64,000 nucleotides of DNA from Novipirellula herctigrandis (GTDB taxonomy: Bacteria > Planctomycetota > Planctomycetia > Pirellulales > Pirellulaceae): positions 1,312,632 to 1,376,631 of the forward strand of contig SJPJ01000001.1 in assembly GCA_007859835.1 (NCBI GenBank), written 5' to 3'. Position 1 is the first letter of the stretch. Every line of letters starts with the position of its first letter. The notes beneath the pieces were generated by a model. The model did no database searches, was not told the origin of the DNA, and saw only the letters and a list, made by a program, of their open reading frames with translations. The translations under genes and the position numbers were made by a program. Below are positions 52,682-60,591 of the stretch, piece after piece.

Positions 52682-52773
52682 CACACAACAATGACATTTA
52701 CCGCAGGACGCGTGCAGAGCGGTTTGGCAATGGAAAGTCTTGCGCGCGTTCTCGGTGATAATGGACGTTATTT
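52682..52773 (+). repeat. attC site
   Basis: R'' CACACAAC, arms CGCAGGACGCGTGC / GCGCGCGTTCTCGG, R' GTTATTT (52767-52773). Confidence 0.68.
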
Positions 52774-53100
52774 GGCGGAGTTTATTTAGCGGACGGCTCG
52801 CAATCAACTTGACCCTAATACGTCGTTTCTGACTTCGGATAACCCCGTGAACAGATACAAGAAAGTGAACGCTCCGATGAATGGATCCCGTAACTTCATG
52901 TCCGTGGAGGATTTCGACATCGCTGCCGAATCAATGTCCAATTCCGCTGGAACCTTGTATGCCGTCGGATCACATCCGCCAACTGATAGGCCGCTTGTTC
53001 TCGCAACAAGAATAGCAGACTCTTGCACAGGCAGGCATCCATTGTGTTTCAATAGTGAGTACGGCGGCCTAGGAACCATGCCTTGGATCAGTCATACCTT
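52774..53100. other. 327 bp, no supported gene
   Basis: An 85-codon GTG frame (52847-53104) overlaps the next start and shows no motif or signal. A GGATAAC box occurs at 52838 without a matching R'. Probably a decayed cassette. Confidence 0.4.
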
Positions 53101-53745
53101 ATGAAAACCCTCTTTCAGTATTCGATCGGCAATCTGCTTGTGGCGTGCGTCTTAGTCGCGCTCGTGCTGACCGTAGTTGTGCAGCACGCGCGGCAACTCG
53201 CGGCAGAGGCGCAATTCAAGAGCGAGATCGCCCAGCTGCGCAACAGGCTGCACGCGGCTGAGCTGGCTCTTCCCGAATTGCCCGTCGACGACCCGAAGCG
53301 AGTTTATATCCTGGCGGAACCGGCGTACGCCTACGGCCGGTGGACGTGGCGGGCCTACGTGCCCCCGGGCAATCGCTATACCCTTCACATCGACGTGGGG
53401 ACCGCCGACCACGAGGGCAAGATCACATCGGCCAGCGGGTACGGCCAAATCGGAGGCCTGATGGGTACCGGGATAACGACAATCATGGTGGAGCAGTTCG
53501 ATAGTAATGTCAGTCCGTTGCTTGGCGTATCGGTCGGCAAAGCCAACAGCGTTTGTCGACTCACACCGGAGGTTGATCGTTGCTTTGCAACTAGGCCGGA
53601 TTACGAAGAAGAACGGTTGGGCGTCTCGGGCGTGGTCGAGGTGCAACCGGGCGAGCGGATCGACTTGGTTCGGCGATGGTACCCGCAACCGGGGCCCGAC
53701 GACGTCGGCCCGGTTGGTTTTTCGGTTTGGCTGGAGCCGCAATAG
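53101..53745 (+). CDS. hypothetical anchored protein
   Basis: 214 residues from ATG 53101. KTLFQYSIGNLLVACVLVAL is a planctomycete-type N-terminal anchor, then a coiled coil (EAQFKSEIAQLRNRLHAAEL) and a beta-rich domain (ILAEPAYAYGRWTWRAYVPP, GVVEVQPGERIDLVRRWYPQ). GC is clearly higher than in neighbouring cassettes, suggesting a different donor. Function unknown. Confidence 0.65.
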   Translation: MKTLFQYSIGNLLVACVLVALVLTVVVQHARQLAAEAQFKSEIAQLRNRLHAAELALPELPVDDPKRVYILAEPAYAYGRWTWRAYVPPGNRYTLHIDVGTADHEGKITSASGYGQIGGLMGTGITTIMVEQFDSNVSPLLGVSVGKANSVCRLTPEVDRCFATRPDYEEERLGVSGVVEVQPGERIDLVRRWYPQPGPDDVGPVGFSVWLEPQ

Positions 53746-54044
53746 GTTTACCCTTCGGCGTCCCGGACGCAGCCAGCAAGATCGGCGGGCAGCAAGATTG
53801 GCGGGCAGCAAGACCGACCGCTTCCAGAACAGTCGGAAGAGCAAGGTGCAATACAAGACGTTCAACAAGATGCCGACAATCACCGCAATCGTCTGCGCGA
53901 CGGTGGCGACGAATTTACGAATGGATGCCCAGCTCCCTCTGCCCGCTGATCCGGATCATTATCCCACCCTGTCCGATTGTTGCTCTGCTGTAGGTGGGCT
54001 GTCGATGATCCGCTGGCGACCGATTGGTCCGACAACGTCGTTTG

Positions 54045-54073
54045 TTGATTGTAAACGAAGCCTTCGCTAAGAT
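54045..54073 (+). promoter_or_regulatory. putative promoter in repeat copy 3
   Basis: TTGATT (54045-54050), 17-bp spacer nearly identical to copy 1, TAAGAT (54068-54073). Confidence 0.55.
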
Positions 54074-54182
54074 ACTGCTATGGAATTGCCCCCCGTCACC
54101 CAAGGGGCCGAAGGCCAGACCGACGGCGCTTGGCCCTTCAATTCATCATGGTGATGCGATTGGCATTTTACCCACATCCGTA

Positions 54183-54271
54183 TGACAACCACAAAATGAA
54201 CCGGAGCACGGTTGGGGCGTTTATACAAAACGGTTACTTGCGTCCCCGTCCCCCGTGATTTTCACGTTCGC
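54183..54271 (+). repeat. attC site
   Basis: R'' TGACAACC, arms CCGGAGCACGG / CCGTCCCCCGTG, R' GTTCGCC (54265-54271). Confidence 0.72.
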
Positions 54272-54307
54272 CGATTGATAGTACTCAAGGCACACTGAGC
54301 CCGGACA

Positions 54308-54697
54308 TTGCCAGCTTCACCCTACCGTCCTCCCGTTGCCCCCCCTCCGCCAACTGACTCGAAAGATTTCGATGGCGACCCACTCGATGATCCTCGGTTG
54401 TTGGTTTGGGTTTTCCGCATGCTGTCGCTGCTATTGGCTCCGCTCGGGCTTCTTTCGATACTTGGTGCAATTACGCTGCTCACCGGCGACACTGACAACC
54501 CAGAGCTATATGAAGTTATGATTGCGCCCGTAATGGCATGCGGTATTTCAATTCCGATCTTGCTCGTCTCGGCTTTTGTGTACCGCAAGTGTTTGCCAAG
54601 CATTTCCCTTCACGATCGCCTATGGTTCAATGGCTGGGCCTTACTGCCCTGGGCTGGCCTTGGGCTGTCGATCATCGCTTCCATGATTCGTTACTGA
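54308..54697 (+). CDS. S-P-Y-R-P-P-type membrane protein
   Basis: 129 residues, TTG start at 54308 (MPASPYRPPVAPPPP), a variant of the N-P-Y-x-x-P N-terminus. Hydrophobic segments LLLAPLGLLSILGAITLL, IAPVMACGISIPILLVSAFV, GWALLPWAGLGLSIIASMI. Directly downstream of promoter-type repeat 3. Confidence 0.62.
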   Translation: MPASPYRPPVAPPPPTDSKDFDGDPLDDPRLLVWVFRMLSLLLAPLGLLSILGAITLLTGDTDNPELYEVMIAPVMACGISIPILLVSAFVYRKCLPSISLHDRLWFNGWALLPWAGLGLSIIASMIRY

Positions 54698-54703
54698 CCC
54701 TGT

Positions 54704-54802
54704 GCGGACGAATATCCATGGGTTGCGCACGAAGCGGGGCTTGCGGATGGATTTAAAATGGACAACTTTACTCTTCCCGCCCGGTGAACTCGGGCGTTCG
54801 CC
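54704..54802 (+). repeat. attC site
   Basis: R'' GCGGACGAA, arms CGAAGCGGGGC / CTTCCCGCCCGGTG, R' GTTCGCC (54796-54802). Confidence 0.7.
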
Positions 54803-54812
54803 GATTGGAAAA

Positions 54813-55730
54813 ATGGTCGCCCCCATGCCCTCACGACCGAAAAACGCACTTTGTGCATTGCACATTGTGGGCGTAGGGATTGCCATGATCTATGGCTGTT
54901 CCCAACCGGCGCGTCCGACCGTTTCGTCTTTTCAGATTCCCGCGGATCATAGCCCGATTTCTCTGGAAATTGCGGAGGACTCTCGCTCCACTAACTTTCG
55001 CGTAGATTGGCCACCAGTCGATCCTTCTCTTGGACGAAGCGATCGTGCGGCCCCTCTTTTGTCTGGCCAACTTGTTGCCAATTCTGGCCGGCTCACGCGT
55101 AGATCCACGATATGCCTACGGATTGAACTTACGCGTGCATCGACCGATGATGATCGTTTGCGATGGAATCGGGACTTAAGATTTCCTGAATACGATTGGA
55201 TGTCTCGCGTACGCACTTGGGACCGCAACGAAAAATGGTTATGGCCGAACCTTCCGTATCTGCTTCGGGCCAACGGAATTGAGCGTCAGCAGCGTTACGG
55301 GGGTGTTGATCCAGGGAAGGGTGTGGACAATGATTTTGCAGCAATTGTTGTGAAACCTGCGGACGCTAGTCTCGCCACTGCTGAGTTGGTGACCGCCGAA
55401 TGGCACCCACCTCATGGCGGTTTTGTTGACAAACGAACTATTATTCATCGTGCCATTTCAGACGACTTAGTCTGGTCAATTCCGGATTCTCGTGATCACG
55501 GCACACTTAATATCTGGTTGATTTATGCGGACTTCCTTGACTACTATCCGCCACCTACGTGGCCTATTGAAGCGGAGTTCGACGGTGGCATTCTTTCGTA
55601 TTTCACTCTTGAGTGGCGCAGGTTGGATGACGGAAGGATTAAAATTGTGCAATGTGAAAACACTGCTCCCCCTGCTTCAACGGGTGTCGAATGGCCGGAG
55701 TGGATCACTCAACACCAAGTCGGTAGATAA
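54813..55730 (+). CDS. hypothetical lipoprotein
   Basis: 305 residues from ATG 54813 (or 54825). Lipobox VGIAMIYGCS. The longer frame from 54702 passes through attC. A beta-rich exported body with SIPDSRDHGTLNIWLIYADF, FTLEWRRLDDGRIKIVQCEN. Function unknown. TAA from R''. Confidence 0.62.
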   Translation: MVAPMPSRPKNALCALHIVGVGIAMIYGCSQPARPTVSSFQIPADHSPISLEIAEDSRSTNFRVDWPPVDPSLGRSDRAAPLLSGQLVANSGRLTRRSTICLRIELTRASTDDDRLRWNRDLRFPEYDWMSRVRTWDRNEKWLWPNLPYLLRANGIERQQRYGGVDPGKGVDNDFAAIVVKPADASLATAELVTAEWHPPHGGFVDKRTIIHRAISDDLVWSIPDSRDHGTLNIWLIYADFLDYYPPPTWPIEAEFDGGILSYFTLEWRRLDDGRIKIVQCENTAPPASTGVEWPEWITQHQVGR

Positions 55731-55743
55731 CCAGGCGTTCGAG
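55724..55743 (+). repeat. collapsed attC (boxes without arms)
   Basis: AGATAACC is followed after 5 bp by GTTCGAG; the ~75-nt arms are missing. Would fix the two neighbouring cassettes together. Confidence 0.5.
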
Positions 55744-55779
55744 CGACTGAAATAATCACTTTGTTTGTGCTTCTAAGCG

Positions 55780-56196
55780 ATGAACAACACTAACCCGTAC
55801 CAGCCCTTCTCCCACGACAACGTACTGCCATCGTGGCGTCAACGGGTCGGAACGGGACTCGGCTTTGCCGCGTTCTTGATCTCTCTGTTGTTCAACGTGC
55901 TAGTGTTCGTACAAACTGCTTCGCTCTGTACGCATATTGCAACCATGGCTCGACCGGCAGGCGAGCTCAAACCGCTGGGGCTTGCAGGGATTGGGATGAT
56001 CTGTTTCGTTGGCCCGCTTATCATCCTAATCGTGATATCACTCTTGTCGTGGATGGTAACCTATCTCGACTCAACAAGAGGTCAAGCGTTGGCGTGGTGG
56101 GGGACTGCAATTGCGCCGGTGCCAATTCCCATTTTCTTCCTTGGCGTGTTGTCGTACTCCCTGATTTGCAACGTTCGCGGATTTTCGCTACTTTAG
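55780..56196 (+). CDS. N-P-Y-Q-P-type membrane protein
   Basis: 138 residues, ATG 55780 (MNNTNPYQPFSHDN). Hydrophobic segments GFAAFLISLLFNVLVFVQTA, GMICFVGPLIILIVISLLSW, WGTAIAPVPIPIFFLGVLSY. Function unknown. Confidence 0.65.
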   Translation: MNNTNPYQPFSHDNVLPSWRQRVGTGLGFAAFLISLLFNVLVFVQTASLCTHIATMARPAGELKPLGLAGIGMICFVGPLIILIVISLLSWMVTYLDSTRGQALAWWGTAIAPVPIPIFFLGVLSYSLICNVRGFSLL

Positions 56197-56243
56197 TTTC
56201 GAAAGAATCTAACCGTGTTTCGCAACGCCCCTGGTTCGAATCC

Positions 56244-56338
56244 GTGTGACAACCACAAAATGCACCGGAGTGGCGGAGGTTACTTTTCCCGCCTGCTTGT
56301 ACGTTTTCCGCCGCCACCCGTTGAACATAGACTCGCGT
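56244..56338 (+). repeat. attC site, degenerate R'
   Basis: R'' TGTGACAACC, arms CCGGAGTGGCGG / CCGCCGCCACCCG, R'-like ACTCGCG. Confidence 0.6.
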
Positions 56339-56414
56339 CAAACTGAGGGCAGATTACTCTGTTGCATAGCTTAAGTATCCTTTCCCGAGACATTGTCACC
56401 AGAGTCAGGCACGA

Positions 56415-56714
56415 ATGAAGATTTCGATCCGAACCGTACTTTTCATCATGTCAACCGCTGCCGTCGTTTTCGGATTTTATTCGCCTTTGTTGCGGACTTC
56501 TCATTTCGACTCTTTGGAATCGAAAGTTTTCATTTTCTTTTTCCTGATATTGCTGATCTTGATGTTCGCATTGTTTTGCGCGACGGGTGCAAGCATCGCA
56601 TATGACCAAGTGCCAACACGAAGATCAGCGGAACGCGGAGCGTTAAAAGGATTCTACGTTTGGGTGACACTCGGGATTCTTATTGGACTCATTGGATTGC
56701 CTCGCGTTACATGA
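56415..56714 (+). CDS. small membrane protein with S-I-R-T anchor
   Basis: 99 residues, ATG 56415. KISIRTVLFIMSTAAVVFGF is the recurrent anchor; two further helices (VFIFFFLILLILMFALFCAT, FYVWVTLGILIGLIGL). Function unknown. Confidence 0.62.
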   Translation: MKISIRTVLFIMSTAAVVFGFYSPLLRTSHFDSLESKVFIFFFLILLILMFALFCATGASIAYDQVPTRRSAERGALKGFYVWVTLGILIGLIGLPRVT

Positions 56715-56801
56715 CGTGTCCATGCTTGTATGCATCAATGATTCAGCCCGTTATGGTGAGCGGTAGACTGATGGCGTGAAATCTGTCGTAGCAGTAAACG
56801 C

Positions 56802-56891
56802 CGACGTACAAACGATTCTACCGGGCGGCATATTCGGGCGTTTTGAAGTGGATGATCAACCGTGACCGCTGGCTGATCGTTAGCGTTACTC
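56802..56891 (+). repeat. attC site
   Basis: R''-like CGACGTAC, arms TACCGGGCGGC / GACCGCTGG, R' GTTACTC (56885-56891). Confidence 0.5.
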
Positions 56892-56903
56892 GACTGAAAT
56901 TTC

Positions 56904-57308
56904 TTGATTGCCAATCCTTACAAACCGTCCGATGTCACTGATTCAGTGCTAACGATTCGTGATTGGGAACGCAACCAGTGTCCACACTGTTTGCACCGCC
57001 AAAGTATCTGGAAAGGGATCAACACGATTCGCACGTATCGCTGTGAATGTTGCAATGAACCGCTAGTGGTAACGCTTTCACGTACTGCGACGCGCATTCT
57101 GATGACACTTGGCGCGGTACTAGTCGCTACAATCTTCGCATCGAGATACTTGTTCGAAGTCGATGTACCTAGCCACCTCTTCGGACTTCCGTTTGGTTTG
57201 ATCGCAATCGGGTTTCTGACAAGATATTGGTTCGGATATTTCCATCCCGCGGGACATCGTTGGATTCGCACGCGTCGCGAATTAAACTCGCAACCCCAAT
57301 CCGAATGA
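56904..57308 (+). CDS. N-P-Y-K-P-type zinc-ribbon membrane protein
   Basis: 134 residues, TTG start at 56904 (MIANPYKPSDVTD). Cys motif NQCPHCLHRQ...YRCECCNEPLV forms a zinc ribbon; two helices follow (ILMTLGAVLVATIFASRYLF, LFGLPFGLIAIGFLTRYWF). Combines the N-P-Y N-terminus with a zinc-ribbon. Function unknown. Confidence 0.62.
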   Translation: MIANPYKPSDVTDSVLTIRDWERNQCPHCLHRQSIWKGINTIRTYRCECCNEPLVVTLSRTATRILMTLGAVLVATIFASRYLFEVDVPSHLFGLPFGLIAIGFLTRYWFGYFHPAGHRWIRTRRELNSQPQSE

Positions 57309-57318
57309 CATCGCGAGC

Positions 57319-57408
57319 GGGTAACCATCGCGTGCCCCGGAGTACGCGAGTCAGCGTTTTTGAGGTTGAGATTCTTTCGCGTGTCCCCGGTTGCACGGGG
57401 CGTTATCC
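57319..57408 (+). repeat. attC site
   Basis: GGGTAAC (57319-57325), arms CCGGAGTACGCGAG / TTCGCGTGTCCCCGG, R' GTTATCC (57402-57408). Confidence 0.75.
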
Positions 57409-57433
57409 GCCAACGACCGCGTGAGGCTATCCT

Positions 57434-58003
57434 ATGGAAACACGTCTAACATGGCTCCGTATTCTGCTATTGTTGGTGGCGGCACTGTTCATCGCAGTCA
57501 CATTTCGCTCCCTGTTGGATGGTACGGGGATCGGCGATCAGCACAGAGCAAACGGCGAGATCAGTGTCTCTACCACGATACCGAAACGCTGGTACGTTTA
57601 CGACAACTACCAAACCGTCTTCGGCGATCAACCAGTCTCAAATTCACCAACATCCCCTGACGATATTCGAGTATCAGTCCGCAATTCTAACGGCGAAGAA
57701 CTCATTTTCCATTCAGACACGGAAGAGGCGTGGCAGATCGGCAACATGCCCAAAAGAGCGTCGGCTATGTTGCATCAACGTCAACCGATGAACTCACCGT
57801 GCGGGTGGACGGCGACGACGGAAATCGCATTCTCTCATTTGAGCCTTCGAATCTGCGCGGCGATCTTTGGATTCGGCTACGCGGATTTGCATTTGAGGCA
57901 ATACTCGCTACTTGCCGGATTGGTAAGTTTGCTATTGGCTATCCTTGGTAGGGGGCGGAACAAAACCGAAGGTTCAAACGCGATGGAAGCTTCTGCCGGA
58001 TAA
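57434..58003 (+). CDS. hypothetical membrane protein, possibly twice frameshifted
   Basis: 189 residues, ATG 57434. N-terminal anchor LRILLLLVAALFIAVTFRSL, periplasmic beta-rich part (VSTTIPKRWYVYDNYQTVFG, DDIRVSVRNSNGEELIFHSD), C-terminal helix (YSLLAGLVSLLLAILG). Between about 57740 and 57840 this frame looks unlike protein, whereas another frame gives GYVASTSTDELTVRVDGDDG. Two compensating indels are suspected. TAA from R''. Confidence 0.55.
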   Translation: METRLTWLRILLLLVAALFIAVTFRSLLDGTGIGDQHRANGEISVSTTIPKRWYVYDNYQTVFGDQPVSNSPTSPDDIRVSVRNSNGEELIFHSDTEEAWQIGNMPKRASAMLHQRQPMNSPCGWTATTEIAFSHLSLRICAAIFGFGYADLHLRQYSLLAGLVSLLLAILGRGRNKTEGSNAMEASAG

Positions 58004-58087
58004 CCAGGCAAGCCAGCCGAGCGCGCGATCCGGCGTTTTTGACATGAAACATCTCTCTCGCGCGCCGTGTGATGGCCACCGTTAGGC
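57998..58087 (+). repeat. attC site
   Basis: GGATAAC (57998-58004), arms GAGCGCGCGATCC / CTCGCGCGCCGTG, R' GTTAGGC (58081-58087), the classical integron core. Confidence 0.78.
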
Positions 58088-58102
58088 CGCTCGATCGAAA
58101 AT

Positions 58103-58861
58103 ATGTTTGAATGGTTTAAACCTCGATGCCCGGTAGACGCTGCCGCCAAGCAGTGGATCGAAGAACGTCTCCACTGGCTTTCGGATCAATTTGGTCACGA
58201 CACGTTCACTCGCCGCGCGGTGTTACTTCCAACAAATGACTTCTTTCCCGATCCAATGGATGGCACCGAGGCGAGCGTTCGCAACCTGCTAGATCAGGTG
58301 TGCAAATACATGGACGTTAATCCGAACCTTGTGGAACTTGAGATATTCACAAACGCGAACGAGCTTTGGCTGGTGAACGATGATGGAAAATACTTACCCA
58401 CCGGCGCTGCAGGCCTCTACGACGAACAAGTCGATAGGACGATTATCCACATCGAAACATCCGAATTCATGAATCTGGCTGGACTTGTTGGAACGATGGC
58501 CCATGAACTTGCACACCTAAGGCTAATGGGCGAACGGCGGGTGACCGGCGACGAATTCGACAATGAACTACTGACAGATTTGACCGCCGTGTTTCACGGA
58601 TTCGGAATCTTCCTCGGTAACTCACCACGAAACTGGGACAGTCAATACAGCAACTGGCGGGGCACTGACCTCAAGCGGCCAGAATACATGACCTTGCCGA
58701 TGTTTGCCTACGCACTAGCGCACACTGCTTGGTTTCGTGATCAACCGAAACCCGACTGGTACCCCTTTCTGTCATTCGATCTGAAACCCTGTTTCAAACA
58801 GGGATTGCGATATCTAATGGAAACACAAGATTCAACCTTTAACCCTCAAAGCGTTGCCTAA
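58103..58861 (+). CDS. HExxH zinc metallopeptidase-like protein
   Basis: 252 residues, ATG 58103. Contains TMAHELAHLRLMGERRVTG (HExxH zinc-binding helix at about residues 134-138), followed by DEFDNELLTDLTAVFHGFGI, where an E/D on the second helix could be the third ligand. No signal peptide. The early VELEIFTNANELWLVND and YDEQVDRTIIHIE form strands before the active site, a layout seen in small cytosolic metallopeptidases. Substrate unknown; the exact family is not assigned. Confidence 0.72.
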   Translation: MFEWFKPRCPVDAAAKQWIEERLHWLSDQFGHDTFTRRAVLLPTNDFFPDPMDGTEASVRNLLDQVCKYMDVNPNLVELEIFTNANELWLVNDDGKYLPTGAAGLYDEQVDRTIIHIETSEFMNLAGLVGTMAHELAHLRLMGERRVTGDEFDNELLTDLTAVFHGFGIFLGNSPRNWDSQYSNWRGTDLKRPEYMTLPMFAYALAHTAWFRDQPKPDWYPFLSFDLKPCFKQGLRYLMETQDSTFNPQSVA

Positions 58862-58945
58862 CAAAAGCATGAACGCGGAACCGCCGAAAACGCGTGTTTT
58901 ACGGACAATCCCTCGTCGCGACCGAGTGACTGCAGACGCTCCTCG
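58856..58945 (+). repeat. attC site, degenerate R'
   Basis: GCCTAAC (58856-58862) containing the stop, arms CGGAACCGCCGAAAACG / CGTCGCGACCG, R'-like GCTCCTC. Confidence 0.55.
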
Positions 58946-58972
58946 ACCAAATCCTCTCATCCGACATCTATC

Positions 58973-59587
58973 GTGATTCCTTGGCGCAAGCGCATCACTA
59001 CAGTTGTGATGATCATTGGCTCTCTTTTCGCTGCACACCGATTTGTCCCTAGACTTGTGTTTAATCGCAAGGTTGGACGAGTTCTCACTGCCCGTGTCAC
59101 CGAGATTCGTTTCAAGCCGCAGATGGACCGGGACTTTGTGATGATTTCCGATCCAGAGCTAATCGTAGACATCCAAGGTCGTATTGCGCATTCAGACAAC
59201 CTGATGATGCTTGCACCTCATCCCTCACCGCACTGCCCCCTACAATTCCATTTTGACGATGGCACAGAAATAGAGCTGCGTATGTCGATCACGGGTAAGC
59301 TTCGACGCTACCTGAATGAATTGCATGAGCCAGGCGTCGTGCGCGTGCCTTCGTATGTGACGATTGAGTACGACGGGACAACACGTCTCCTACGCAATCA
59401 GCCATTCACGGATTACCTTAAGTCCCGAGGTCTGGTTGATTCCCCAAATCCTGAGCCGATATCGATGTACAATGAGCCGCCTGACGGTCCGCCTCTTCTG
59501 AAGGGCGAAGACGAGGAACCATTCAATCCATCGAGGGACCGGGCGTTGCCTTTTGACAATAGAAACTCATCCGCCGGTCCGCGGTGA
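58973..59587 (+). CDS. hypothetical anchored protein
   Basis: 204 residues, GTG start at 58973. A hydrophobic N-terminus (ITTVVMIIGSLFAAHRF), then a soluble domain with FVMISDPELIVDIQGRIAHS and YVTIEYDGTTRLLRNQPFTD. The last ~25 residues, PSRDRALPFDNRNSSAGPR, are encoded by attC. Function unknown. Confidence 0.6.
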   Translation: MIPWRKRITTVVMIIGSLFAAHRFVPRLVFNRKVGRVLTARVTEIRFKPQMDRDFVMISDPELIVDIQGRIAHSDNLMMLAPHPSPHCPLQFHFDDGTEIELRMSITGKLRRYLNELHEPGVVRVPSYVTIEYDGTTRLLRNQPFTDYLKSRGLVDSPNPEPISMYNEPPDGPPLLKGEDEEPFNPSRDRALPFDNRNSSAGPR

Positions 59588-59602
59588 TTTTTAACGTTAT
59601 CA
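59513..59602 (+). repeat. attC site overlapping a coding end
   Basis: R'' GAGGAACC, arms GAGGGACCGGGCG / CGCCGGTCCGCGG, R' GTTATCA (59596-59602). Confidence 0.72.
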
Positions 59603-59620
59603 CCCGTCTGAGCACGCTAC

Positions 59621-60406
59621 TTGAATCGAATCCTGCTCCTACTCGCCCTCCTGATTTTTAACGGCTGCGATCCGTCATCGCCGCCTCCTTGGTCTCCGAA
59701 TCTTGACCCGGCTGTTGCCATAAACGCGATTCGCACTAGCGATTACGCGTCAGCGCACCTACTCCTTCGAGACGCTTCACGCGATTTGCCGCATTCTGTC
59801 ACTGGCAAGCCCTGGGATGAGATCGCTGACGTGTTCAAGTCGAATGCCGAGAGACACCTCTCACGTGGGACATCCCGAGTGGGTGGTTCGCCTGAACATG
59901 TTAGTCAAACTTCGCTCATCCGAACCATCGCCGTGGGCGAATTTCCATTCCGGTTGGAAACCCAAATCTCAGCGATCAATCAACCCGACTCAATCGTCGC
60001 CGAGTGCGACGTTTCGCTTGACTTGACCGAATCGCTTGATACCGCTTCCTATGTTGATGGCACGACGCTGGCGACGGGCACCATTCTAGACGACATCTTT
60101 AGAACCGAATTACTCCAGCAACGATGCCGTGAGTATCCCGAGATTTCCCACATTTCGATTCGCATTCAACGTATTCCGCATGGGCGACAACAGTACTTCA
60201 CTATGGGGTTTGAGACTTACGTTGTGTTTCGCGATGATGTGGCGCGAACAACTTCATCGCTTACATTTCGCGTCGAAAGCCGTTTGGAACCGGCAACAGA
60301 CTACAATGGAAATCCGGTCAGTGATGCCCCGTTCGTCGAAGCCGACACATGGCTGCCACCCGAGAAAGTTGGCGAAGGTAGTGGATCATGGCAACCGGGC
60401 GGGTAA
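59621..60406 (+). CDS. hypothetical lipoprotein
   Basis: 261 residues, TTG start at 59621. Lipobox LLLALLIFNGCD (Cys ~16). Exported domain with HISIRIQRIPHGRQQYFTMG, FETYVVFRDDVARTTSSLTF. Function unknown. Stop (GGGTAAC) is in the R'' box. Confidence 0.62.
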   Translation: MNRILLLLALLIFNGCDPSSPPPWSPNLDPAVAINAIRTSDYASAHLLLRDASRDLPHSVTGKPWDEIADVFKSNAERHLSRGTSRVGGSPEHVSQTSLIRTIAVGEFPFRLETQISAINQPDSIVAECDVSLDLTESLDTASYVDGTTLATGTILDDIFRTELLQQRCREYPEISHISIRIQRIPHGRQQYFTMGFETYVVFRDDVARTTSSLTFRVESRLEPATDYNGNPVSDAPFVEADTWLPPEKVGEGSGSWQPGG

Positions 60407-60531
60407 CCATTCAACGCACGCGAGTGGCCGATCGCGGCGAACCCACCGGTGCACCGAAGTGGTGGTGGGTAGCTTTTTCGTTTGCTTGCAGGTTGTTCGC
60501 AGCCACCCGGTGATCGGTACCGCGATTATTC
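60401..60531 (+). repeat. attC site, long
   Basis: GGGTAAC (60401-60407) and a second R''-like GGCGAACC at 60436; arms CGAAGTGGTGGTGG / GCAGCCACCCGG; ends ATTATTC at 60525. Confidence 0.55.
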
Positions 60532-60591
60532 GATATAGCTCAGGTTACTGACCTCGACAATTAACCAACCACAATCAGGAACTAACGTTCA

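Larger units (their letters stand above)
53970..54271 (+). mobile_element. ORF-less promoter-type cassette, copy 3
   Basis: Third copy of the repeat found at 18056 and 19416, with GATGATCCGCTGGCGACCG, the promoter hexamers, GGCCGAAGGCC and the trailing attC conserved. About 35 kb from the other copies; it precedes the 129-residue membrane protein. The 225 bp to its left (53746-53970) holds repeated GGCGGGCAGCAAGA units and a damaged attC-like stretch. Confidence 0.7.

Noticed and set aside
52847-53104. 85-codon GTG frame before the 53101 gene
   Set aside because: Overlaps the next start, no signal, motif or ribosome site.
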